From Sisyra terminalis (Eukaryota > Arthropoda > Insecta > Neuroptera > Sisyridae), in contig OY292276.1 in the NCBI GenBank assembly GCA_958496175.1, forward strand, positions 62,881,080 through 62,945,079: a DNA stretch of 64,000 bases, given 5' to 3'. Position numbers and translations under genes: made by a program. Shown one piece after another: positions 49,316 to 61,812 of the stretch; positions within the stretch are counted from its first letter, which is position 1; every line of letters starts with the position of its first letter. The notes beneath the pieces are model-generated. The model was not told the DNA's origin. It saw only the letters and a list, made by a program, of their open reading frames with translations, and did no database searches.

Positions 49316-50426
49316 CTACGTTTCCTTTTCCCCTCTGGCCCCTGTGCTGTTTTTCCTTCTGTTCCTGTGCTAGATATAGTGACGTGGGATGAGGAATGTC
49401 CGAATACTCAATAATTCCTCCATTCTACGTTAGCAAATAGAGTGTCAGGGGACAATTATGGATATAATTGTGATTGATAACAACAAATTATTTTGACATT
49501 AAAGATAAACTTTATGGCAACGAAACATATTTGAAGAAAACTTAAGCCATTAACAAAGAAATTCAAAGATAGATTGATTTTTTGACACACAGAAATTTTT
49601 CAAAGTAGTCTTGAGAAGATCTTCAAAAGGCAAAATGCTGTGCTAACTAACTGCTGCAATAAATTAATTTCGTTTCCTGATTCTTATACTCAAGGTTTAT
49701 AAATTATTGCACTGGTTGCCCCATTAGGCAAAAAAATGACGTCTTACGAAAAATTTTGAAGTTTGAATCAGTCTAAAGATATATACGAATTTTTTTTTTT
49801 TTTTTACGGAATCTCTCCAATTTGGATATTATAACAGTAATAATTTCCTTCCGTATGTTATTAGTGATAAGTCCACAAATACACGGAGGCATGATGGAAA
49901 GTCTAAGCTTTGAACTTGTGCGTCTGCAATTGCATATCTCTTCTTATTTAGAAAGAAAAACGGACACTCCTTTTCTGAAATTTTAAAAAACTATTGATTG
50001 AATGATAAAAGTAATAAAACTCTAACGGATTACCATTCACCAAATATATTTGTTACAAAGCGAATTTAATTTAGGTAACAACTGCTTTTCTCTGCATCCA
50101 TTTTGAGACTCAAAATCTGTAAAAATAAAATCATATTATTATTTGAATTTGAGTACAATTATTTCACTCAAGAAGACTGTTTTAATGTTATTGTAAAATT
50201 ATTGTAGGAGACATGTAAACTTTTAAAATGGTAGGTAAATAGTAAAGCTCTACATACTTGTTGTATTTTGATTATAAAACTATTACATGAATATTCCACA
50301 ATCACCACACTGCATTCATTCCAGATTTGGTTGTTTTCAGGTAAACTCCAAGTCCTATTGACCCCCGAAATTGTGGGTTTGGAGGAGAATAATGCTGCGA
50401 ATCCCATGGACAATTACACCACATTA

Positions 50427-51062
50427 TAGGATTTCTGTATCCGAAAGTCATTCCTGGATTCGTTCAAAAAGCGTGGATTCATTAAAGCCATTTTTTGTGG
50501 ATGTACACCAAAACTTAACTTTTATATGTAAAGAGGGTCTCTCTTTCACTTCCATCTAAAATAAAAGTTTTTAATTTAATCTGGGTATTAGGTACCTTGA
50601 TACTTTGATCCAAAGATTTACATACTTACCACAAAAGTTTATTGTCTTTATTTAACTCTCATTTAACTTTTACGCAATTGTCTACAAAGAATTTGAAGTT
50701 GAGTAAAACTTGAAGTAATTTCACAAAATCTTCGTAAATTTTATTACATCTTATTGTCGGACTATTAATTTCATCTTATGACTCCAAAAAAAAGGCGAAG
50801 ACTGCAACGTGCAAAAGTAAGAGCCGAAGAGGAACTCGAATTGGGGAAAAACTTGGGATTATTGTTCTCTATCCTCACACATATCACATCTCATTTCCGC
50901 ATTATTACTTTCAACCCATGTGTTCGATTAGTACTTGAGGATAGTAGTTTGTAGAAGCCAGAACCAAGTAGAGCTTCGTTGGTACTAATTCTTGTCAAAT
51001 CTTCATCATCTGATCCGTGCAGTAATATGGACCTGGTAACTGAACAAAGAGTCAATATTCCT
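50427..51062 (-). pseudogene. Block B copy, unit 3
   Basis: Same as 8325-8960; intron 50556-50629. Confidence 0.4.
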
Positions 51063-51894
51063 GATTCAAGTATGGTACTACCTAGGTACTACCAAATGGT
51101 TCCAACAAATCCCGAGGGAATTAATTGAAATAACTTTTCAAATGACGTCAAACATAAGGGGCAATACTTAATAAACCCTGAGATAGATTGCCAATAGAAC
51201 ACAAGACATTGTTAGAATACCTAATAATATATATTAAGTTCCTAATAACTATACAACATGCAAAAGCAACAAGTAGCATTTGTTTGTATTCCATTGATTC
51301 CTATTTTGGAAAATTTAAATATCAATTTCGGAAATATATAATAATGCAAGCGATTAAATAAGACAATTAACATAATTTTAGGGCAACAATTAAGAGAAAA
51401 TTACTTTGTTCTTGTGCATGAAAAACTAACCTCATTGTAGGTACTGTGCAATTTTTATCTTTCGACAATTTGAAAAATTTACTTACATTTTTCCATTTCC
51501 ATATTCCAATCGATGCACCAAATAATAGTTTTGCTATAAATTGAGAAATTTAATTAATAATGCACAAATTTCCGCTACTTTATCGCTGATTTCATTGCAA
51601 CTTGGTCGATCAAAACAACAGGTGGTCGGCAGTTGTTGTATGTGTATGTATACACATAAAAGGAGAATAATAATAATAAAGTAAGTAGAAAAGATCGATG
51701 AAATGCAAGTTAAAGAGAGAAGTGAATAGTATCACGTAAACTAACATTTCCAACATTTTCCACCCGTCCCCATATTCCTTTCGACTCCTTAATACTTCGA
51801 AAGGTAAAAATAACGCTTTGCATTTTCCCTGTTTTTAGTTGAACATAATTTATTTTTCACCAATTAAGGGCATATCCTAAGTGGGGGGATCGGG

Positions 51895-52423
51895 GGATAT
51901 TTTTGATATTTTTTGACAAGATATTTTTGACCCTAAATGAAGATAATGACTCAGTTCAGCGTTTTGCTGTCAGGTAGAGTTGTGATTTGATAGCTAATAT
52001 ACAATTTAATAATATTGAATGTTTTTACAAACAAATCAACTTTCAAATTTCATTTCATGGTTTAAATAAATTCTTTTCTGTATGGGAATAATATCACATC
52101 AATTGAAAAATAAAGCGTTTTACAAAATGATTGCGTTACAATTGATATGTAGGTGGTTGATTATGTTATATGCAATTTTTTTTTTATAAAATATCATGGA
52201 ACCCGTCAAACTTTGTGTCATCTAAAATTGAATTGCGAAAAGTAATAAAGCCTAGATATGACATATTTTGTTTGTTTTCAAATATTTATTTGTGCCAGCG
52301 CTTACTCTATCTATTTGACCAATTTCACAAGTATTAACATTTTTTTTTTTATTGCTTTTACTATTATCCTTACAATTTCTTTCTATTTGCTCACCTTTTA
52401 AACATTCCTTTGTGGTCTACAAA
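51895..52423. other. Replaced segment in unit 3
   Basis: Between GTGGGGGGATCG and ATTTGATTGTTTGCAAATG this unit holds about 530 bp unrelated to the roughly 520 bp at the same place in units 1 and 2. The left part (51920-51974) joins AGATATTTTTGACCCTAAAT and GAAGATAATGAC, as in the right subterminal fold-back sequence, directly to TCAGTTCAGCGTTTTGCTGTCAGG, the terminus in inverted orientation. The remaining 450 bp is AT-rich and shows nothing I recognise. Confidence 0.7.
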
Positions 52424-54085
52424 TATTTGATTGTTTGCAAATGAAAAAGGCGAAACTAGAAAAATAAATAAAACCGGCTCTAGAATTTAATCGTGAAAAT
52501 CATAAGGAAAAAAATTGGAATATTTAATTCATATTCTAGCGATTTTCCTTTGACAAGTAATGTGACAGCGGTGAAAAAATTTTCATATTGCAAACCTTTT
52601 CTTTGGGCACATTCAACATAACCTTTTGTCTAACTTTTTAGATGAAAGAAAAACTGGTCAATAAAATAATGATTTCCCAACTGTAGGCATTCTGAAATGA
52701 CAATTTTTAGTTCGTTATAAATAAAAATTTACTTGAAAACCCAATGGAACCAAGAATTTCTTTCAGTGTTCAAATAGTTCAAACGAAAATGTATGGCAAT
52801 TATTGTATGAAACTGGCCTCTGGTTAATGAACTTTACAATATCTTTGAATTTGAAAATATGAAATTTTTGAACGCTTTGAAACCACGGAATATGTTAAAA
52901 CTATAAAAATTAAATCCTATTATATTGGGACCATTTGAACTCTTAAATAGCGATCTACATATAATAACTAATATCAATAATTTACTGATTATTTGGTTTC
53001 AATGTAAACCAGAAAAATCGACATTGTAATTGAATTGGATTAAATCTAATGTGAACAATCCATTAGCAACCTGTAGGTACTGACCTCATATTCCTATCGA
53101 TAATTTATTTAAAAAAAAAAAGCAATAAGAAAGTTTCTTTAATTCAATTCGGTTAGTGCAATACTTTAGTTATTCAGCGTTAAGAATTTAAAAAGCTTCC
53201 AACAAATAGTTTTACATTAAATAAAAATTATTTAAAATAATAATTAAGAGAACATTTTTCACCGAATTCAATTAAGAAGAGCCAATGTAATCTCACCTTC
53301 ATTTAAAAACTACTTGTCGTAGGTACTATCTTCTATCAATCCATACAACTTATTTTGAAAATAATTACGAGAGAGTACTTATTTGAGCCTTTAATTAAAA
53401 TCCCAAACAAATTCCTAATCAAGAATCAGTTGAATTAGCCGATGCAATTGCTTTAATAACTAAGGAAATTTAATTGATTTTTCCTTTTTCAAGTTGAATT
53501 TTAATTCTATTGAATTATGTATATAGTGCAGAAGTTAACAATATCGTTTGCAGTGTAAATCTAGGAAATGTTTATGAGATATTTTTTAAAGGCTTAATAA
53601 AATCTTAAAAATGTTTTGATACTTGATAATAAATTTAAATAAACCATTGTGACGTTATCCTGAATATTAAAATGAATTCTTTTAAGAAAAAGATGCAATG
53701 ATGTTGCCTTAATAGTTTGATGAATACTTAAATTTCTATCAGTGGCTTAAATATTAAAGTATTTTTAGATATTTATCTATATGCAGCAAGTGCACAGAAT
53801 GTAGTATAACATAAACAATTTGTTAAATTTGTGTGCTTATGAAAATTAAATATTTTAGCAATTAAAAAAAATGATGTCTACAATAATTTTCTTTGTTACT
53901 TATGAAATTTACAAAATCAATTTTAAAATCAACTATACCTACAAACTTTTCACACTTCATCACAATAACGACACAATAGTTTAATTATAAATCAAGTGAC
54001 GGGTACAATTAATTTGTACAAACCAGTAGAAGAAATTTAAATTTCTGCCGTTGAAATCGTCGTCGATCGGCGCCACTCCAAGCCC

Positions 54086-54307
54086 TATATAAATGGGGAG
54101 AAAATATACATCTTTTATTTTACATTTACACTTAGTGTAGCATATATCTATGGATATTATATCAATATTTATGCATCAATATCATTCTTCTATTATTAGC
54201 TGCGCTTGCAATATATATATATGGGAATAGTTGATCTTCATAATCTCGATGACAATTGATTTGTTTTCGTTGAATAAATTAAAATCATCTAAAAAAAAAA
54301 AAAAAAA
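54086..54307 (+). other. TATA-to-poly(A) segment, unit 3
   Basis: Copy of 11974-12195: TATATAA 54086-54092, AATAAA 54273-54278, A17 at 54291-54307. Confidence 0.3.
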
Positions 54308-54701
54308 CTTAAATTAATTTCACCACTTACTTAACAAATATTAATTAATCCTATTTGAAGTAATGTATGATATTGTTATGCTAAATCACCTAAACGATGA
54401 TAACACAGTAGGTGGTCTTACAACTGTTGTAAATCCAATTGGAATGAATTTACAACGATACACCACGAGAGGTATACGGGGTGATTACGTATGAGTATTT
54501 AAAGATAAATATTCCGAATACAAAATGAATATTGTCTAGGTAAGCTATACTTATGCAATCGTTGATATTAACCAGAACCAATATAACATAGTGAATAATA
54601 TCAACTTACTTGAATTATAAATGATTATCTAATCTCTGGATGCATTTCTCCTGCACAGCGTCATAGAAAGATTTTTACAATCCAAAGGTACGTTTTCCAA
54701 C

Positions 54702-55020
54702 TGATTTCTCATAAACGCGCCATAAGTACCTACTTTGTGGATGTACGCCAAAATGTTTCTTTTATATTATAGATGAACTTTTTTTTCTTGTTCAACCTAA
54801 AAAAATAGTTTTAAATTTCCATTCTATTACATAGTATCATGTACCAGAAAACTTATTACCTCAAAAGCCTTTTGTCGTTTTGTCGTCAACTCTCTGCTTA
54901 CTTTAAGCGTAATTATGGTTGTCTACGAGAAACTTAAATTGGAGAAAAACTTGAGTGATAGTTTTGCACATCCACATCCACATTATTACTTTCATTCCAT
55001 GGGGGGAGCAAGATAGTAAA
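54702..55020 (-). pseudogene. Block C copy, unit 3
   Basis: Same as 12590-12900 except for an 8-bp tandem duplication (TTTTGTCG) near 54871-54888, between the donor and the SOCS-tail segment. Confidence 0.35.
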
Positions 55021-55549
55021 GTTGGGAACAGAAGCGTACGAAAAAAAGGAACAAATGGGAAGAGTGAAGATATCTTGAGATGTAAACTTCTGTTAATTCT
55101 TCTTCGCCATAATGAGTTCAGTTATCTGTATATTATTCTAATCCCCGTAGATGAACGAATAGTAAATTAACACTCTGACTTCCAATAAGCCTTAGGAGTC
55201 GACGTAGGTACTTCCAAATATCTCTAAGAAATTATAAGAAATGACAATTTTTAATTTTACCGAAATTTATTAAAACTTATCGTTTACCTGTTTATACAAT
55301 ATTAACAATGCTGCTTTACATTGACCAAAAACGTAGCAAGAAAAAATCCACGGGAAATTAAAAAATATGCAAACATATTAAACTGGGTACCTAGTTCCTA
55401 TAAAGTCAGAGCATTGTCAGATATTGTGAGTTGAAACTTATTTACATTTATTATCATACCTATTAGTTTATGTCATTGCCATCAAGTTCATCATTAATTT
55501 GAGAACACTGAAACTGCGTACTTACACCAAACTGTCTAAGAAGTTGGCT

Positions 55550-57262
55550 TTTTCTTTTCGGATACCACCAGGTTGATTTCCCCCTCTCTTTGCATTTATT
55601 CTCCGTATTACTCCGTACGTTTTAATTAGCTTCACAAAATAATCAAATAGTTGGTAAGACGTTTTCTAAATGACTCCACAAATCTGCACAGAAAAAGTAC
55701 TTAATTTAGAATTATTATTAAATTTTGTTATAAAATATTAATCGAAGATCCCAATGACATATTTTACGGTTCAACGATAACTGCTTCCTTCAATTCCTAG
55801 ATACATTGAATCTGCACAGAAAAAAGAATCATTAATTTATATATTTAAAACTTAAACTAAATTTTCTAAAGCTAAGCTTATAAAACTAATGATCTATCTA
55901 CGTATATATATATATATATATATATAAGTTATTAACGAAAAAGATCTCACATAATATAATATAAACCCCAAATATAAAAATAATTTCATGTAGGTATTAG
56001 TATAAAATAATTTCAAGATAGAGAATACGTTTTTAGAGTACTAGATAAGAGAAATAGGCTTTTAAGGGTAGGTAGGGCAGAGGTTTTGAATCTATAAAGT
56101 GAACATTTCGTGTTCGTATTATCGTTTTATAAATTTAATGATTGCAAAGGACTGAACGACGTGGGTCGCAGTTTTGAATCGACTATTTATCAATTGTAAG
56201 TTCAGCTATTGCACAAATGCATATATCTAAGCCAATATATAATATTAAATTTAGTATAATGTTACAAGTTGTTAATGTTATAAAACAACTTATAAAAATT
56301 GAAACCCAAACAAGAGGTATTAAATGTTTCTATCTAAATAATACCTAAGCCTAGTTTCAATTGATTTAAAGTAGTATTAGTTTCCCGTGAAATATTGGGG
56401 TCAAAAGAATAATAGAGATAAAGTATAACTAAGCTATAGATAGGATTTGATAACGATGACTGGTATTAGGTAATAATAAGAAGCTTGATGGCTTGAATGG
56501 CTGAAGAAGAAGGAATTTCAATAGTTTCGTCATGTCTTGAATTGCTCATCTAATCAATTCTTCCGACTGCAATCATTCCAAGAGAATATCTGCAAAGAAA
56601 ATAAAATTTAATTAAAGCAAAAAAATAAGGTTTTTAAATTCTTCATTTCTTGAGGGCCAACGTGCTAACACATCTCTTTGAATTCTTTCACATTGACAAT
56701 CCATCGAATCTGCACAGACAAAACAACATTTAATCTCTTCAAATCAGTTGAATATAAAAACTTAAAATTAATAAAAAACTACGTAAAGACAATAACAATA
56801 AAGCTAAGATAATATTATAACTGAACTATTTTGGATAGGTAGGCGGCGCTAAGCTAACAATATAAGAATTCCCATTGTTCTATTATTTTTTTTTAAAACA
56901 TTCAAGGGGGAGAGGGTGGTTGTTTTGAATTAATTTTCATAACTTGGCGATTGGTATAGAGGTCGGCTCCATTATCAATTGTTCCGCAAAAATCTGTAAC
57001 AGAAAAAAATAATCAAAAACTAAAGACAATTTGGTTTCGTTTCTTCATTTCTTCAGATTTTCCCGTGACCATTGCATCTGCACAGAAAAAAAAAACACAA
57101 TTAAAAAATGGAATTTGAATTTTTAAAATAAAATCAAAATATAAAAATAAACATTTGATAAAAATACATATATCCAATAGAAATACAAGTAAATCTAAGA
57201 ATTGTTTCCCCAAAAAAATAATACAATAAAAATTGAAATAACTAGAAGAGAACATAAGATTG
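55550..57262 (-). other. Microexon-like acceptor array, unit 3
   Basis: Copy of 13430-15150, with acceptors at 57078, 56994, 56710, 56590, 55812 and 55684. It differs by an expanded (TA) tract at 55903-55926 and a 15-bp deletion near 57150 in the presumed intron. Confidence 0.4.
55903..55926. repeat. TA microsatellite expanded in unit 3
   Basis: (TA)12 here, against short interrupted TA tracts at the matching places in unit 1 (near 13783-13800) and unit 2 (near 30257-30274). Confidence 0.9.
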
Positions 57263-58900
57263 GTCTCATGTCACAGGTAGGTGTTTCAATCGAATAAAAA
57301 AAATATGATAACGTATTGATATCTCTGATATAGGCTGTCAGGGTAAGGGATGTTAGATATTATTTAGACTAAATAGGGTCTTAATTATCTAAATCCACAG
57401 CATGGGCTGTAGATTTGATTTAATTTTTACAAATTGTATGATTAGTGTATATTTGGTTTCAAATATTCAATCGTTTCACAATTCTACAACGACAAATGTA
57501 TTTAGAACTTAATAGTGTAGAGTAGCAGTAATATATAATATAATCCTTCGATGGAATAATAAAGTCAGCAATCAATCGGTAGCATCTTAATGTATTGATA
57601 GTAAATTTCACTCCATGGCTCTCAGCGATAGTTCAGTTCAAAATTCATGTCAATTGAGGAACTCTTAATTATTTGAGATTGATTCCATTCATCATTATGA
57701 TCATTAATATTGCTATTTCCAAAGATCTTATTGATTATTACATATTATGTGTTCCATACATATCCACTCTCCATCCTCATTGAACAGAAATGCACCAAAT
57801 CTGAAAGAAACTGGTTTTATAATGTTACCAAATCGAAATTTAGATTTGAAGGAAATATTGGTATTCCAGAGATATGATTACACAATCATCTTCTTTAAAA
57901 GTTTAGTACAAATATCTGAAAATTCCTATGAAAGTCGTAACTGTTGAAAAATTGCCAAAATAAACACATCTCTTACTATCATATTTGAATACCCTATTGT
58001 TATTCCATGTTAAATTTATTGACTCTAAAAACTGATTGTTGTAACGTTCCCATTAATTCCAATCTATTGTTGTGTTCTTTAAAACTTGCTAACTGCCCTA
58101 TACTCTAATACAAAGTAATCAGATAATTTGAAAACAGGAAAAATAATAGTCCAAATAGAACATGCATATCTAACCTGTGCAATTCGTCAACCCATTTTCT
58201 GCTATAATTTGTCGATAAAAGTTGAATATAACAATGTCCAGTATTCCACAAATACACAAACTATATTTAAACATAATAGTTGGTAATTTTTATAATAAAA
58301 AACTTACTATGTACCACTAAAATAAATACATGAAGTTACTTAAGTAAAAACGAGTCAAAATCACCAATATGTCTGCTGTTGAAAACAATTCTTTTTTTGT
58401 TTTCAAACAACAATTGTTACATATATGATTTAATTATTTTTTTCAAATACGAATTAACAAAAAACTTGGCGAAAATCAAATGTTCAATTAATAAAATGAA
58501 TTTTAAAACACAATTTTTCTATTTCTATAAGAAAAATTTAAAGAAAAACGAGTTTTTCAGTAAAAAAATTGTTTGTTGAAAAAAGTCGGTAATGTAGTTA
58601 CCAGAATTTCATAAGAAGCTGATTCAAATATTCCTATTGTGATATATTCCTATTGACTTGGGTTACATAATTTGATTGAAACTATAACTATTATTAAATC
58701 TATATGGATACTGTAAGTTTTATAGTAACTGTAAATAAATTTAAAATTAATTTTCCCCTAGCCTATAATAGAACGCGTATGCCTATCGTATAACTTTCAC
58801 GAAATACTATCGTCTTCCTATATACAATATCCATGATTAATGATGTTTTACTTATGTGAAAAAAACGATAAACTATGGTTGAGTTGAGTTTGAATAATAC

Positions 58901-59015
58901 CTATGCTTTGCAAATGTACTGCTTTAGAGCAGTTTTTGGTGTCGAATGCATATCTTTCACACCAGTCCAAAAATCTTCAAATGAAATCTCCATTCGCGGA
59001 AAGAATCAAGGAACA
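58901..59015 (-). CDS. Possible small exon or 30-codon ORF, unit 4 copy
   Basis: Unit 4 copy of the 1181-1295 feature. Acceptor, start and stop are unchanged. Confidence 0.2.
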
Positions 59016-59555
59016 CTAAAAGAAAAAAATAACATTTGAGATTGATTGCATGAATTCAATCTTATAAGCCTTATGAAGAAACGATCAACTAATAATGTTT
59101 ATAGATAAAATAATAAAAATATATTATAACAAGAAGCTAGAATTTATAGCAGAAAAGAGGACAGTTGAAATTGTAATAAAATATTTAGTCATAAAAATTT
59201 TAAATTTTTAATCATATTATGCCGCATTAATCTTTTTTCCGTCTAGCATATATTAGGTACATTTTACCGAACTGTTCAGATAAATACAGATGAACTAATA
59301 ATTTTTCACGATTAATTCTTTGTAACATAAACTACATACAATAATAAAATTATCCATATCAACCAGTAGGTACCTACTAATGTAAATTAGTAAATAATTT
59401 CAACTTACATACTTGAATATTGTCTCCTTATTGTTAATGAAATGACTTTCTAAGTACTACTGAATGCACTTTTTCTGATTTTTCCTGTAGATACTACTGC
59501 GGTGTTGCATGTAACTGGTTACTTAAACGGTGTCCAACGTTATTCTGACATTCAT

Positions 59556-60324
59556 TAGAATTCATTACTTCGGTCTATACCTTCGACCAATAGTTGAGTT
59601 CTAATTTTCTGAATCCATGTACCTATCCTGTATTCCAAGATTCGTTCGAAAAGCGTTTTCACTACAGGCCATTTTTTTGTGGATGTACACCAAAACTTAG
59701 CATTTATACGTAAAGAGTTTTTGTCTTTCATTTCCAACTAACTAAAACAAATATTTTTTTAATATTGTAATCTACTGTTACTATGTTCCAAAGGTTTTCA
59801 TACTTACTTACCACAAACAAAAGCTGATTGCCTTTAGACATCTATCATTTAACTTTGATGCAGTTGCCTCCAGGGGACTTGAAGTGAAGTAAAACTTGAA
59901 GTAATCTCACAAAATCTTGGTCAATTTTTTACATCTTACTGTCGTAGGTAGTAGTAGTATCATTAATTTCATCTTAGGACTCCAAAAAAAAGGCGAGGAC
60001 AGCAACGTGCAAAAGCAAGAACCGAAGAAGGTTGGTCGTATGAAAGCTGGTCCAGTTTTAATCGTAACGAATTCGGTTTGTTGTCCAATAGATACAGCAG
60101 TTTCTTGATGGCATCGCATGCATGGCCGTTTCCAAGGAACTCGAATTGGGGAAAAACTTGGGAACATTGTTCACTATCCTCCTGCATTTCCGCATTATTA
60201 CTTTCGACCCATGTCTTGGATTAGTACTTGAGGATAGTAGTTTGTAGAACTTCGTTGGTACCAAATCTTCATCATCTGATCCGTGCAGTAATATGAACCT
60301 GGTAACTAAACAAAGAGTCAATAT
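59556..60324 (-). pseudogene. Block A copy, unit 4
   Basis: Same remnant and frameshift; intron 59742-59811. It carries T at 59917, as in unit 2. Confidence 0.4.
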
Positions 60325-61812
60325 TCCTGATTCCAGTACGGTACCTACCTACTACCAAATGGTTCCATTATTGAAATTATTGGAATTATTTAAAATAACT
60401 TTTCAATGTTGACGTCAAACATAAGGGCCAATATTTCATAAACCCTAAGATTAAGTCAATAAAACATACATTGATATTGTTCGAATATCTAATATATTAA
60501 GTGTAATAACTATACCACATGCAAAACCAATAAGTAGCACTTATTTGTGTTCCATTGTTACCTACTTTGGGAAATTTCAATACCAATTTCGGAAATATAA
60601 TAATGCAATCGATTAAATCTAATCAAACAATGACAATTAACAACAAAATTTTAAGGGAACAATTAAGAGAAAATTACTTTTTACTTATGCATGAAAAACC
60701 AACCTCAATACAGTACAGTGCAATTTTTATCGATCGACAATTTGAAAAATTTACGTACAGTTTTCCATTTTCATATTCTAATGGATGCACCAAACACTCA
60801 ACTATCATTATGCATATTAATTTCTTTATAAATTGGGAAATTTAATTAATAATGCACAAAATTCATTGCAACTTGGTCGACCAAAACAACAGGTGATTTA
60901 TAGTTGTTTATGTTCATTATAAGTACGCATGTCAAACTCAAAAGTGTGGTTATTTTCAAATTTTCATTTTTGCTAAAGGAAGTGATTTGAGTTTAATAAT
61001 TAAAGAATAACGTTATTTTATTACAACGAACGTTGGTTTAATTTAATATTTCTTATTATTTTATGGAACGAATTACACTTAGTAATGTATAGAATAGAGT
61101 TACTGGATAGATATAAAGTAATAAAGTCAACTTTTATTTTCTAACGTGTGTAGATGATATCGTACGTATGTATGCGTATTAATAGTAAAATAAGTAGATG
61201 AGATCGATGAGATGCAAGTATGAGAGAGAAATGAATAGTATCATAAACCTTTCCAACATTTACCTCCCAACATTCCCCTTATTCCCGACGACTCCTTGAA
61301 TAATTCTAACGGTAAAAATAAAAGATTATCATTGCACAACGAATTGTCAGTTTTCTCTTACAAAAATAATATTATTTACAATCCCATGTAAGTATTAGTT
61401 TATTTTACAATTATTGCAATTTTCAAAATAGTTATTGATCGTAGAAATAGTTGCAATTGCTGCATTCATTTGGTGAATCGTATTTGAACATTGGAGATTC
61501 CTTCCCATGTGTTGTTTCTAAGCCAAAAAGTTTTTAGGTTCAATTAAAGGCGATTTCCGATCTATTAGGTTGATTTAGAAGAAATGAGAAGTAAGTTTTG
61601 TAGGTATGTAGTTGGTTTACTAGCTTATAAGTTTTTTTTAATGAACCACTACTAATTAATCATAGGAATGTAGGTATATTTAGTTGTTGTTGTTGTTGTT
61701 TTAAGATTCACTTGAAACATGGACATGAAAAAGAGTAAATGAATTGGAAGATTGGAAATATATGGTACCTATCCACCTAGATACCAGCTCATGGACTGCG
61801 TAAAGTTGAGGG

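Larger units (their letters stand above)
32083..57720. repeat. Macro-repeat unit 3 (25.6 kb, longest form)
   Basis: Same order of blocks as units 1 and 2, with two large differences: 36171-46078 has no counterpart in the other units, and 51895-52423 replaces about 520 bp found at 9791-10312 in unit 1. It also has an 8-bp duplication near 54871-54888, an expanded TA tract at 55903-55926 and a 15-bp deletion near 57150. Its fold-back element has the fullest left arm, which suggests the ancestral arrangement. Confidence 0.95.
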
